A stretch of 64,000 nucleotides of DNA, from the NCBI GenBank assembly GCA_029718625.1, contig CM056379.1, positions 53,465,579-53,529,578 of the forward strand, read 5' to 3'. Each line of letters begins with the position of its first letter. Within the stretch, counting starts at the first letter, position 1. Positions 45,920 to 57,186 of the stretch are shown here, piece after piece. The stretch is from Synaphobranchus kaupii. Taxonomy: Eukaryota > Chordata > Actinopteri > Anguilliformes > Synaphobranchidae. Position numbers and translations under genes: made by a program. The notes under the pieces are model-generated. The model ran no database searches and was not told the origin of the DNA. It was given only the letters and a program-made list of their open reading frames with translations.

Positions 45920-48118
45920 GCTGTATACTGGGTGAGGTTGTCATGGATTTTTGTTAAACTGAGGCGAATCTCATATTTTCACTCCTTTAAAATAAAAATG
46001 GGAATGGTTAACTGTGATTAATCCCATGCAGATTTCTGTTTCTTACTTTATTTTTTGGTTTGTATGGTTTTCTTTCTGTTGGCTCTCATTTTATATCCTC
46101 ATTACAGGATTTCTGTTTGAAGCACTACTTGAATGACTTTCAAAAGCTACAGGAATTTGATTTAAAACAGCGAAAGTATCCAAATTTAAAAGCAGGAAGC
46201 AGGGTGTCACAATATTCTGTGTTTACAGCATCTTCCCACAAGGGGTGCTATTTATCTCAACTGATCCCCCACTGGTTCCCTGACATGTTCTCTGCATTCT
46301 TGTTCCTACAGTTTGATATCTGCTCTCTATTCTAAAAATGAGATAAATACATCCTCAATATTGATATATTATATATATTTATTATTTTTTAAATAAAAAA
46401 CCATATAACTACATCTTGAGGTGACTCCCTAAGACAAACAGAGAATCTTTGTGAGGTTATTTGTCATTAGGCAAGTGGAGGTTTTCTGCTCCCAGTCAAA
46501 TTCTTAATGACAGTGTCAGTTAGAAACTGACACAGTGCACTTCAAATCAAAGGATCATGAACAAAAATATTTAAGTCCTTGACTTGCAAGTTCAGAGACA
46601 AGAGGGTCTTGCGGAACGTGGGTCACATGCTGTTTTAGTCATACTGTCAGTTCGTCTACCTGACAAAACAACGTGTATTGCTGAATGTCAAAATACTCCA
46701 AACCGGTTCTCTAGGGCATGCTGCAAACTGTTCTGAGCACCAGCAATGCAGTGGGGCGTGAGTAAATGCAATTTTCCCTTTTTGCTTGTTGTTTGGAGCT
46801 TGTTTTGAAGTTCTTAAAGTTGCGTTACTGAGGCCACCAGGCAATTTTCCTCAGGGAAGAGGCATTCCTCTTTCGCGTCAAGACTCAAGCGCAGAACCCA
46901 CGCATCCCTTCACACTGGCCTCTCTTCAAAGCAGAAGAGAAAAAATTCACTCTAATCCACCCCGTTCTTCAGAGCAATCAATCCTTGAGCCTTCAAATCA
47001 CAAGGTCCCATGTGCCTTAAGCAATATCCAGCTCCCGAGCAAGCATCAAATTCACATCAGGGTGGAGAAACAGGGACAGCTTTCATGTTGAAAGAGGACC
47101 ACCAAAAGTAGGGGAAAGAATGAATAGAATGTTGGATAAGGGTTTGTGCTGTTATGCAGCCAGTAGCTCTTTCCAACTGACAATTGTCAGCCCACTCTGG
47201 GTGATTAAGACAGGGGGTGGTGGGGGGGTTATGGTAAATAATTAAATTTCCACCATTTAAAGTGTAGTATCCAGTACATCCGACCCCCATACATAACAGA
47301 TCCTCCAACATCATTAAGATGTCAATGCATTCACCATACTATATCTATTTTTTTATTTATTGGTATTTATCCTTTATTTATCTATGAGAAAAGCCCAATT
47401 GAAGCTGCCCTTTTCAAGGTTGAATTGATAATAGAAAAACAGCTTAAAATATTCCTGCTATTACAAAAGCAAAGGGAAACATGGTTTATTAATGTTATCA
47501 TTCACAGACTAAACAAAAAAAATACAGTGATTGGCGATACAGTACACTGAACATAAAACAGTTTTCAGTGAAAGAAAAGGGCTTGTGTTCTCCATTGAGA
47601 GAAAATCATAAATCCTTTTGGAGAAGGGATTGACCAGACTCCGGAAATGGGATATAACAGGATTTTGACATATTAAAGGCCATTGTGACATAAAAAACTG
47701 GCACAGATTTAAATCTATAAGATATAAATGACATACACAAGCTGCTTGTTTTACATTCTATTCATTCATACAAATTTCCATGTATCCGACATACCTTCCC
47801 TGCCAAAAGGGTCGGATATCCAGGATTATACTGTATTAAAATGTTATTGTTTGGGTTTTTAAAGCCTTTAAATCTGTTACATTATTGGGTGGCTATGATG
47901 AAATGCATGAAAAATGTGGCAGTTAGACATGCAGCAGAGTCCCTGAATTTTATAACAAGCTAATTTGTGACAAATCATAGATGATCTGGTAAATTGTGAT
48001 ATATGATGGTTTCATGTGATTGCAGCAGTGACCAGCAAGAATTTCAAGTAACATCATGGCATCATTTGGCCCAATTATTTTGTATCTTTTGCTGTACTTA
48101 ATGACCTTTGGGGTAGTG

Positions 48119-48710
48119 AACGTAGTCCAGACACATTAGCATGTTAATGTTCACTACAGAATGTAATATCACCCCTGGAGGAGCAATAAGAGTATGATTA
48201 GTCCCCTTAGCTGGGGATCACTGGTCTTTAGCTCAGAGCAGGGGTGCGCAAAAGCCCCAAGCCCCCCTCCCACCCAGCCCAACTTTTGACCCTCTCACTT
48301 TCACTTGTAATGTCAGCAATTCTCTCAGTATAGAGCTGACAATCCAATCCACCTCCCCACGGTCAATTCAACATTTTGTCAGGAGTCCCAACCAGTCCCA
48401 ACTAGATCTTTGTATTATGGCATTACATTACAGTATGTTTAAAAAACAATATGGCACCTATGGCTCACTGTTGTGCAGAGTAGCTGTGACTTGTAGCAGA
48501 GTCAATCCCTTTACTCGCCCAACGTGAGGCAAATAAAACTGATGCCTATCAGTCGGCTGAGATTGCTACAAAGTAGGGTGAATTTAGCGGAGTTCAGTCA
48601 TGTGAGTTAGCATGTGAACATCTGCTAAAGAATGTGATATCACCTCTGGAGAAGAAAGGAGAGTACGATTAGTTTCCTTAATTGCGGACCATTGGTCTTT
48701 AACTTAGTGG
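48119..48710 (+). repeat. diverged direct duplication
   Basis: Blocks 48119-48236 and 48592-48710 share TTAGCATGT, AGAATGTRATATCACC, CTGGAG, AGAGTAYGATTAGT and TGGTCTTTA in the same order, roughly three-quarters identical by eye, about 470 bp apart. It is an old segmental or element-derived duplication of unknown type. Confidence 0.6.
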
Positions 48711-49878
48711 ATTAATCACTCACAGCAGATTTAACCCATAACACAATTATTAAGTGACATTGGCACTAGCAGTAGCCTCACTTGTCAGGCTCAAAAACGT
48801 TTCATACTATGAGCCTGACTAGTTTGATATGAGATGCCCTGTGGCAATTCAAGTCAAATCAACACTGGCCAAAACTTGATATAACCAATCAGATTTCAGG
48901 ATTTTTAGTAGAAACAAATTTCACAAACTGAAATTTCCAAACTCATCATTTGGTAGGAAAGGCAGAGATTGGCAGAAATAGAATTACTTGTAGCTACATA
49001 ACTAAAAGGTTTAACCTTGTTGGAAAATTATTTCCTCTATGTTTAATAAACATATTTAATGTAGTTATTGAGGCTACAGTACAATCTAAAATCTTAGAAT
49101 AAGTTAATTTCTCCATTGAATTGAACCTCACATTACTTAACAGATTTAAGGTTTCCATGATGGAATTTAGGCCAAAAATAATATGATTAGGTTTCATTTG
49201 TTGCAATAGTTTTGGGCATCAATTTTGAACATTCTAAACATAAGGTTGCCATTTCATTTTCAGTTATACTGACTGCTCACATCATGAAATAATCTTGTGC
49301 ATAGACAGCAGCATATGGCAGTATTTCATAGTTTCATAATAAACCAAAAGCCACAAGGAAAAGTGTTTTTCTCTACCCTAATTACCCTGTAATTGATGTC
49401 TTTAAGAACTTTCTATAAGCTATCCCTCTTAAAATCTTATATCAGCCATGCATCAGTCAGGGCCTGAGATGTGCTGACAGGCTGCGGCATCGGTTATCTC
49501 ACCACAAGTGGAATCAATATAACATCATGGATCTAGAAGCCCCTTCCTGTCATAGAGCAGGGTTTAACCTATGTAAACCAACAGCATCTTATGACTTACG
49601 TCTTTAGTCTACCAGATTTCCACAGTTACATAAAAATTTCTTAATTTTTAAATGTTTTATTTTAGATGGATGTTTTTAAAATAATAAATGCATATATCTA
49701 TCGAATTGATGGATTTCTTAATTCATTAATTTGCACAATTGAGCCAGGGTCATATTTTTGCAGAAGAACATTAATACAGACATTTGACACCCAAGTAAAT
49801 ACAACATGCATATTGGACATTGTGGCACATATTGTATAAGTACAGTCCTTCACCGTAACAGTGTATGTGAGCCACATA

Positions 49879-51308
49879 CTGTGCCTTGCATAAGTATTCA
49901 ATTGGAATTTAGCAGATTTTGTAGTGTCACAATCAGGAATTAAAATGGATTTACTTGGCATTTTAGGTCACCGATCTACAGAAAATATTCCATAATGTCA
50001 AAGTGGAAAAGAAATCTACATAGATTTAAAAATTGTTTACAAATAAAAAACTGAAAAGTATTCACCCCCTTTGATGCAAAACCCCTAAATATGCTTTGGT
50101 GCAACCAACTGCATTCAGTAGTCACTTAATTAGTTGGAGTCCTCCTGTGTGCAATTAAAGTGTCACATGATCTCCAAATAAATACACCTATTTCTGGAAA
50201 GCCCCAGAGTTTGTTAGAGAGCGAATCTATGCAAACAGCATCATGAAGACCAAGGAGCAATCAACACAAGTCCATAATAAAGTTCTAGAGAAGTACCAAG
50301 CAGGGTCCGGATATAAAATGGCACAACTCAGTGACCGGGTAAGGAGGGCATTAGTCAGAGAAGCATCCAAGAAGCCAATGGTAACTCTGAAGGAGCTGGA
50401 GAGATCCACAGTTGAGATGGGAGAAACCGTTTATGCCACAACTATTAGCCGGAAAGCTGGGCTTCATGGAACAGTGGGTAAGAAGAAGGCCATTGCTGAA
50501 GAAAAGCCATATCTAATTCCATTTGGAGTTTGCGAAAAGGCATGTCGGAGACACAGCAAACGTGGAAAAAGGTCCTCTGGTCTGATGGCCTTAATGCAAA
50601 ATGCTCTGTGAGGTGCGCAAAGCCAAGACTGCTTATCACCCTGAGAACACCATCCCCATGGAGAAGCATGGTGGTGGTAGCATCATGTTGTGGGGATGCT
50701 TTCCATCGGCAGGGACTGGGAAACTGGTCAAGATTGATAGCAAGATGGATGGAGCCAAATACAGGACAAATCTAGAGGAAAACCTGTTTCAGTCTGCAAG
50801 AGGACATTCACCTTCCAGCAGGACAATGACCCTAAACACACAGCCAAAGCGACACTGGAGTGGTTTAAAACAAAGAACCTGAACATCTTAGAGTGGTCCA
50901 GTCAAAGCCCAGGCCTCAATCCGATTGAGAATCTGTGGCAAGACTTGAAAATTGCTGTTCACCAACGGTCCCCATCCAACCTGACAGAGCATGAGCTATT
51001 TTGCCAAGAAGAATGGGAAAGAATTGCGGTATGTGCAAAGCTGGTAGACACTTGCCCCAAAAGACTCATAGCTGTAATTGCAGCCAAAAGTGGTTCTACG
51101 AAGTATTGACTCAGGGGGTTAGTACTCATGCAACAAACAAATGTCCTTATTTTTTTGACATTTGTGTCACAATAACACATATTTTAGCGTTAAGTATGTT
51201 GTGAAAATCAAATGGTAAAAATCCCAACTAAATAAATTTTTATTCCAGGTTGTAACACTCCAAAATCTGCAAAAGTCCAAGGGGGGCGAATACTTATGCA
51301 AGGCACTG
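49879..51308 (+). mobile_element. Tc1-like DNA transposon in ngfr intron
   Basis: 1430 bp between TA dinucleotides (49877-49878 and 51309-51310). The inverted ends read GTGCCTTGCATAAGTATTC at the left and its complement at the right, a terminus frequent in teleost Tc1 families. Inner direct-repeat copies with GTATTCACCCCC lie near 50061. It holds a frameshifted transposase gene on the plus strand and sits inside the 9.5-kb ngfr intron, opposite to ngfr. Confidence 0.9.
50243..51109 (+). pseudogene. Tc1-like transposase, frameshifted
   Basis: Starts MKTKEQSTQVHNKVLEKYQ with a helix-turn-helix N-terminus (50243-50470), then GKKKAIAEEKPYLIPFGV. The first catalytic block VLWSD is present, but a small deletion and frameshift follow immediately. 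The middle block (GGGSIMLWGCFPSAGTGKL) is near 50665-50725. In a further frame the C-terminal block is intact to a stop at 51107-51109: FQQDNDPKHTAK (second Asp) and SPGLNPIENLWQDLK (final Glu, DD34E spacing). It needs at least two frame changes to be read through, so it is dead. Confidence 0.88.
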
Positions 51309-51696
51309 TACGTGCCTTAATTGTGTAAAAGTGAAAATCTGCCCAGGCGTTTCAATGTACTGAGTAATTTCAAATTCCTACAATCCCAGGAGCCTCAGCC
51401 TGACCATATCAGTTCTTCATACAACATTCCCAAAATGCTCAGTTTCTGCTTAGTTTTATTTGTTTAAAGTCTCCAGTCAAACATGCAGCACTTTCTGTAC
51501 ATCACATACTGTAAGTGAATGATGGAAATCTGCTCAATCAGCTCTGTTCATGTGTTTGCTTAGTTGTAATCTGTGGCATATTATAAAGACAAACCGTATA
51601 AGGAGTGACATTTTATTGTTAAAGTTGGGTTTCCATAGCAAGCCCTGGCCTGTTTGCATGGTACATTGTGGCCCGAGTAAGAACGTGAGTGTTTAC

Positions 51697-51872
51697 CTGT
51701 CTGTGCCTGCGTCTGCTGCTGCTGTTGCTGTTGCTGCTGCTGCTCCTGTAGGCTTTGGCTGTCCACAGAAATGCCACTGTCACTATGCAGCTTCTCCCCC
51801 TCTGGCAATGGAGTCTGCTGGTTCACAGTGCGGTTGTTGGCACCCTGCTTGTTCTGCTTGTAACTGTTCCAC
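51697..51872 (-). CDS. ngfr: p75 neurotrophin receptor, juxtamembrane exon with polyglutamine run
   Basis: Penultimate coding exon, 176 nt, bordered on the minus strand by acceptor ..ACGAAACAG|GTGGAAC and donor ACAG|GTAAAC. It joins upstream as AG+G (Arg) and downstream as G+TA (Val), so all three exons stay in frame. It encodes the cytoplasmic juxtamembrane segment: WNSYKQNKQGANN, then PEGEKLHSDSGISVDSQSL, which is near-identical to p75NTR of other vertebrates. Two oddities follow. The position that is a palmitoylated Cys in mammals (WNSCKQ) is Tyr here. After SLQE there are ten consecutive glutamines (eight CAG, two CAA) where mammals have a short His/Gln stretch. The intron to the last exon is 9.5 kb; the one to the transmembrane exon is 1.15 kb. 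Confidence 0.95.
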
Positions 51873-52926
51873 CTGTTTCGTGCGAATGGAGAGACAGCAC
51901 AGAAGGAAGGCTTTTAAAATCTGTCGCTACCTACAAAAACCCAACACCAAGAACTACCCCACCCACACTGCACAGGTCTCATCATGAACAAACTGCTGAT
52001 TTTGGATGGTGTAAGTCACACACAAGGGGAAACAAGTCAGTCTGTATTCAACACAGTGCGCTGCCACACATAATACTGTCCCACTGCGTTAAAATGAGCA
52101 CCTCATCATTTAGGCTATCTGGAGCCACTGTGCTTCATCTTACATTTAAAATGGTTAACCATCAGGCTTCTGAACACTATTTAGACAAACTGTGAATATA
52201 TACTGCACGCTGCTTGGTTTTTGAGTGGTGGCAATGAGTTCAAAGGATAACTCCAGTGGTATCTCAGACAGTTCTTTTTAAACCTATTGGAAATGTTGTG
52301 ACCCCTTATTAATGCATTTCCACTGTTTACTTCAGTGTTTATGTGGTGAAACTGGGTCAATGTCATGTCCTCCAACAAGGTGCTTGAATATTTCATAATA
52401 CTGCTCCTGGTCCCAGTCTCTATTGCCCCAGGCCATGTTGCTCACCCAACTGTTCTATCAGAACAGAATAAGTTTGATTTAACAACCACACAAAATATGT
52501 ATTAATAGGACAGTATATAGGGGATAGAGCAGTTTACACAATATATTTTTTTTTTTAACACAGAACCAAGCATACAGTGTCTTTTGGTAGGTTAAACATG
52601 ACTTAAAATTATATAAATATAACTATTACATTCAGGAGCCTGGAATCAGAATAATGTTTTTCCTGAACCAATGAAAGTCTTGCCTATTTTTCTTGTTCCA
52701 CTACCCACTTGTCCAAGCATAATACTGCTCCGCATTTATTAAATAATTGATCTTATTTTATTCTTTTTTTATTCAAAGTAAAGCAATTGCCAACAAGCCT
52801 TAAAATGTATTCTGTGCCTGAATACTTGATACCACTATGGTAACTGTGCATTCTGTGAAAATAACAGACAGAAAATAAGCTCAGAACTTCAGAAGATGGA
52901 ACAATGCTAGAGCACCATGCTCGAGA

Positions 52927-52950
52927 ATGTGTGTGTGTGTGTGTGTGTGT
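52927..52950 (+). repeat. (GT)n microsatellite
   Basis: GT run in the ngfr intron between the transmembrane and juxtamembrane exons, about 75 bp from the splice donor of the transmembrane exon. Confidence 0.9.
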
Positions 52951-53024
52951 ATGTGCACGTGCGTGCGAGCATGCGTGTCCCAGTATTTTTGTGTCCTTGC
53001 CACCTCTGCAACTGTGTTCCTCAC

Positions 53025-53232
53025 CTCTTGAAAATGATGAAGGCCAGGACACCCAGGACCACAGCTGCCAGGATGGAGCAGTAGATGGGTATGAGCTTCT
53101 CATTGAGCCGATTGTCGATGAACTTTGGAAAGCTGGGTTTGGTGGTGGGGGCTCCGTCATCAGTGGGGGACACGGGCAAGATAACATCCGTGAAGGCAGT
53201 GGGTAAGGGACTCAGTGAAGGTGGTGGTGTGA
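53025..53232 (-). CDS. ngfr: p75 neurotrophin receptor, stalk and transmembrane exon
   Basis: Exon of 208 nt ending at donor CAAGAG|GTGAGG. It encodes a Pro/Ser/Thr-rich extracellular stalk (about the first 50 residues: TPPPSLSPLP, DDGAPTTKPSF) and then LIPIYCSILAAVVLGVLAF and IIFKR, the single-pass transmembrane helix and stop-transfer basic residues of p75NTR. The intramembrane Cys used for receptor dimer linkage in mammals is kept. The stalk is rich in potential O-glycosylation sites but otherwise diverged, as usual between vertebrate classes. The acceptor is taken at TTTTGCTTCAG|TCACACC (53232). A second in-frame AG at 53257 (..CCCATAG|ATTTAAAC) would add eight residues. Exons for the signal peptide and four cysteine-rich domains were not found to the right within this window. 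Confidence 0.93.
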
Positions 53233-54620
53233 CTGAAGCAAAACGTGGGTTTAAATCTATGGGAGAAGTTACAGGAGGTTACATGTATGAGGAGGATGCT
53301 GTGATAGTCTTATTCTTCATTGTTCATCTCTGTAAACAGATGGATTTGCATACCACTATATTGTTTAATATTGTGAAAAATTGCAATACTTAAATGAGGA
53401 GTGGCAATATAACATCATTCGTCATTCGGGACTAAATTGTAGTTCATGAGGTTGAAGTTCATTCGCCATATCTCAATCTGCTACACTGTCAAGTGTGTCT
53501 CCAGTCTGAGAGCCCGTGAACATAGTACGCTAGAGCTCAGAGCAGAACATCAGGGGCTCAGGAGTCTGGTTCTAACCGCACCTCATATTTTCATATTTCA
53601 CTAATCATTATTTTGCTGCCAAAGTAAAATCTGCCTGTTTCCCCATTCTTAAGCCATATTAAATCAGAATAAACTCTAGATTCATAGAGGACCCCACTGA
53701 AATTCTGCAGGACTGGAGTTGCCCTGACACAGATCAGAGCTGAGGTGCTGAAATTAGTTAGGTAATGGAAGAGAACAGTCGTGACCCAAGGGTGACTTTA
53801 CAGAGCTGGTGCACTCAGGCTGGCCTAGTGGCAGATGGAACAATGCCCCACCCCCCCCAGCCATCCTCCAATTCTGCCCTTTGAAGAGTTGCCCATGGGA
53901 ACAGGCCCAGCAGAAAGAGGGGGAATAAGCCTGTTTGCATATGATGGAATAACCCCCCAGGCATGACCCCAGTTCTAAGCCTGCTGTTCATTAGTACATA
54001 TGGAGCTGGGTTTAGAGCGGGCACTCAAGCCCGGGACTGGATGGAGGGAACTGGAACGCAAGTCAGTTTCTATACCTGACATGCCCCAAGCACTGTGAAA
54101 GCCTGGGCATTTTCCATGACATCACCACTATCAGTAAACATCTTATGGTTCACTCTAAGTGAAGATGCTGAAACCTTTCCAAAATTTACATTTGCTTATA
54201 TCAATGGCAGGAAATAATGAGTTTCAGGTAGACTTTAGACCTCTGGAGAACCGTCACAGTGGGGAGGGAGGGGACTGAGAATCCATTTAGACTTCCCGAA
54301 ATTGATGTGGTGAGAGTCCAGATTAAAGTTTGTTTAGAATAGGTGGGGAAGTTCAGCAGTTCTTCTAGGTAACAAAATAATAAGGGCATCAGAAGAATAT
54401 GAAGTGACATATTCCCTTCACATGCAGCATGATTGTTGCTGTTGACAAATCCATCTGTTCATTAATCCAACAAATGGTTTTATTACATTAAATGAAACCG
54501 CCTTGGATTTTTTTTACACTTTCCCCAGAAAGGTTCTGTAGCTCTTGTTTGGATGTAGTACTCATATGTGTATTTCATTTTGTATTGATGGTGCAAACAC
54601 TGCCCAATGAAGTAATCACA
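53233..54620. other. presumed ngfr intron upstream of the transmembrane exon
   Basis: No cysteine-rich-domain exon was found here. The stretch is unique-looking, with a C-run near 53845. Confidence 0.5.
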
Positions 54621-54622
54621 TA

Positions 54623-55570
54623 CAGTTGAAGTTGGAAGTTTACATACACTTAGGTTGAAGTCATTAAAGCTCATTTTTAACCACTCCACAGATTTCATGT
54701 TAGCAAACTATAGTGTTGGCAGGTCAGTTAGGACATCTACTTTGTGCATGACACAAAAAGTAAATTACTGAAAAAAAGTCTCTGCATTTGAATGGATCTC
54801 TATGGGAATTGGGGGGTGGGACTAGATTTAGCTGTAAATTATGCTGGAACAGTATGGAATACATGATTGGTAAAATGGCTGTAAGTCCATCACAAACCAT
54901 CACTCTGCTGCCAGATATGCAGTAGATATGGATGGATTACTTTAGGGGTTGTTGCTCCTGACAAATTTTCCTATTGAAGTCTATGGAAAAATAAGTCAGG
55001 AGAAGGAACCCTTCAAGTTATCCATCCATATCTACTGTATTTCTGGAAGCAGAGTGATGATTTAAGGCTTGTTTGATAGGTCAGACCCTTGATGACTTAG
55101 AGCCATTTAGCCAACCATGTGTTTCCATACTGTTCCAGTGTAATTTAATTTAAATCTAGTCCCACCCCCCAATTCCCATAGAGATCCATTCAAATGCAGA
55201 GACATTATAGTATCGCTTGTAAGAGTACCAGAAAATAAGATATCAAGAGTCTTTTGATGTTGTTGGGTCACAGACATCAGGAAGTCATGGCATGCAAAGG
55301 ATATGTGACCAAATATTAAAAATTTAAAGGCACAGTCAACTTAGTGTATGTAAACTTCTGACCCACTGGAATTGTTATATAGTGAATTAAAAGTGAAATA
55401 ATCTGTAAACAATTGTTGGAAAAATGACTTATGTCATGCACAAAGTAGATGTCCTAACTGACTTGCCAACACTATAGTTTGCTAACATGAAATCTGGGGA
55501 GTGGTTGAAAATGAGTTTTAATTACTTCAACCGTTTACATACAGTGCATGTAAACGTCCGACTTCAACTG
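54623..55570. mobile_element. Sleeping-Beauty-type Tc1 ends enclosing a foldback module (copy B)
   Basis: 948 bp between TA dinucleotides (54621-54622, 55571-55572). The ends, CAGTTGAAGTTGGAAGTTTACATACAC and its partner at 55538-55570, are those of salmonid-type Tc1 (Sleeping Beauty group). The arms extend inwards for about 150 bp with the second binding-site motif (TTCTGACCCACTGGAATT at the right). No transposase is present. Instead 54779-55205 holds a palindromic module beginning CTCTGCATTTGAATGGATC and ending with its complement. A further module part, ATAAGATATCAAGAGTCTTTTGATG, follows on the right only. It is non-autonomous. Confidence 0.85.
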
Positions 55571-55822
55571 TACTAAAAATGTATCTTTAAAACCAAAGAA
55601 AACATATTTTATACACAGCACACATATAGAATATGGCCAAGTATACATAGTATATGCACCTACGATTTAGTCAGCATTTGTCCTTAAATTTGACTTACCA
55701 ATAAAGAATTTTAGCAAGACTTTATTTTTCTTAACACAGTTTGGCAATAAACTAACTTACGAAACTAAGTTTGTGAAGAAAAAGTATAATGCTTGCATTT
55801 ACTAGAAATTCTAGAAGGTTAA

Positions 55823-56794
55823 AGGGTAAGTTCGCTATTTTGGACCTTGGACCCTATTTGCGGTCCGTCTTCCATGAACCTGACCCATGAAGTCCATTTT
55901 TTCGCTGATCGGTCCAGTATTGAGTTCGCTACAGATTTCCTGTAGGCTCTCACTGGGCTACAATAGAAGTCAACGGGGCAATTAGAAATGTTCGATAAAT
56001 GTGCTTTCATGTACAATAAATGAGACGGGAAGCTCAGGGTGTATTGTTACCGGTCTCAGTATGCTCCCCTGTGAAATGTATCTCAATCCGAACATTTTTA
56101 CGTGCTTGGCATGGCTTGGAAGTAAGCATTTCTCTGTTGCTTGTTTTCGCTGCTCCCGCGGAGTAGGCTACTATGTGTCGGGGGTAGGGGAGCGGGAAGG
56201 TGTGCCGGCCGTTTACGAAACTATCTAGTTGAGCAGTCTGCGTTTGTTTACCTGCAGCAACGTAGGCTACAATTTCCACAAAAAAACTTGGATGATGGAT
56301 GACTATAATGATTACGAAGACGAAGAATTCGATTTTGACTTTGACGTTACTGGCTACAGATTTGAGCCAGAATACCCGGACACGGAACTACAAGAGATGG
56401 ATGATAAGAGAGCAAGAGAAGAGAGAGAGGCTGAAGTTGCACAGGTAATGTTATCCGAAGTCAGTGCGAGGTAGTGCGGTCGGAGAAATAGTTCTGTTTC
56501 AAATGGAACTGTTGTTTCAATGTTCGGTTTGCGTTTGCGATAGCCTACATTTCACAGGAGAGCATACTGAGACCGTAAGAATACACACTGAGCTATAAAA
56601 GCACATTTATCGTTGTTTTTCCATAACATTTCTAATTGCCCCGTTGACTTCTATTGTAGCCCAGTGAGAGCCTACAGGAAATCTGTAGCGAACTCAATAC
56701 TGGACCGATCAGCGAAAAAATTGACTTCATGGGTCAGGTTCATGGAAGACGGACCGCAAATAGGGTCCAAGGTCCAAAATAGCGAACCTACCCT
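55823..56794. mobile_element. TTAA element with about 260-bp inverted repeats and exon-like core
   Basis: 972 bp with TTAA on both sides (55819-55822, 56795-56798). Ends AGGGTAAGTTCGCTATTTTGG and AGGGTAGGTTCGCTATTTTGG (complement) open inverted repeats of about 260 bp (55823-56080 and about 56536-56794) that stay very similar throughout, with only small indels. The TTAA duplication and AGGG start fit Kolobok-like or piggyBac-like non-autonomous elements. The unique core (56081-56535) carries an open frame described separately. Confidence 0.8.
56292..56444 (+). CDS. exon-like acidic ORF inside a TTAA element
   Basis: From the ATG pair at 56292/56295 the frame reads 51 codons (MMDDYNDYEDEEFDFDFDV, then TGYRFEPEYPDTELQEM, then a charged Arg/Glu helix ending EVAQ) to ACAG|GTAATG at 56444/56445, a good splice donor in phase 0. 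Without splicing the frame stops 30 bases later (56472-56474). The N-terminus is strongly acidic and aromatic, and the tail looks like a helix. The YRFEPE motif reminds me of the N-terminal part of fish proteins with a P2X7-type cytoplasmic zinc domain; this is recollection, not a search. No downstream exon is seen in the element. It may be a captured first exon or the start of an element-borne gene. Confidence 0.4.
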
Positions 56795-57186
56795 TTAAGG
56801 ACAAATGTTGATTGAACACAGGCCAAAGCCTATTGCATTTGTCTTTGAGTGGATGAACCAGGTGGCCTGTCTGACTGCAGTAGGTAAAGAGGTGGTGAAT
56901 CACCTGCCTCTGCCTGGTGTTAAATGAGCCTGGAGCTGAAGTCATGTGCTTTTTCTGGGCATGCTGCTGAGTCAGCCCCTTGCTTTCTCTACCAACACAG
57001 CCAGTGGGCTGAATATTCCCTGCTATATTGCTATTAATCTGGTGAAGCCCTTCTGCTGCTAATTTCTTTGAGCAAAAACAGGAAGGGAAACAGTGAAAAG
57101 ACCACAGCATCTGCCAGGAAAGAGGCAGCACAAAGTGGCAAAACTGTAAAATTATACTATGATTGTGCATTTAGAAACAACATCTG

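Larger units (their letters stand above)
42168..51696 (-). other. ngfr intron between juxtamembrane and death-domain exons
   Basis: Intron of about 9.5 kb with GT donor at 51696 and AG acceptor at 42168-42169. It holds a CTT-rich tract (42971-42999), a tRNA-like sequence (43170-43240), a perfect hairpin (43408-43455), a Harbinger-type MITE (43681-44030), a tandem duplication (44061-44250), a 1.2-kb foldback element (44686-45919), a diverged direct duplication (48119/48592) and a Tc1-like transposon (49879-51308). The remaining sequence (46-49.8 kb) shows nothing I recognise. Confidence 0.85.

Noticed and set aside
52753..53206. Long frames overlapping the ngfr transmembrane exon
   Set aside because: They are shadows of the exon plus the GT microsatellite; the true reading is fixed by the splice sites and the transmembrane sequence.
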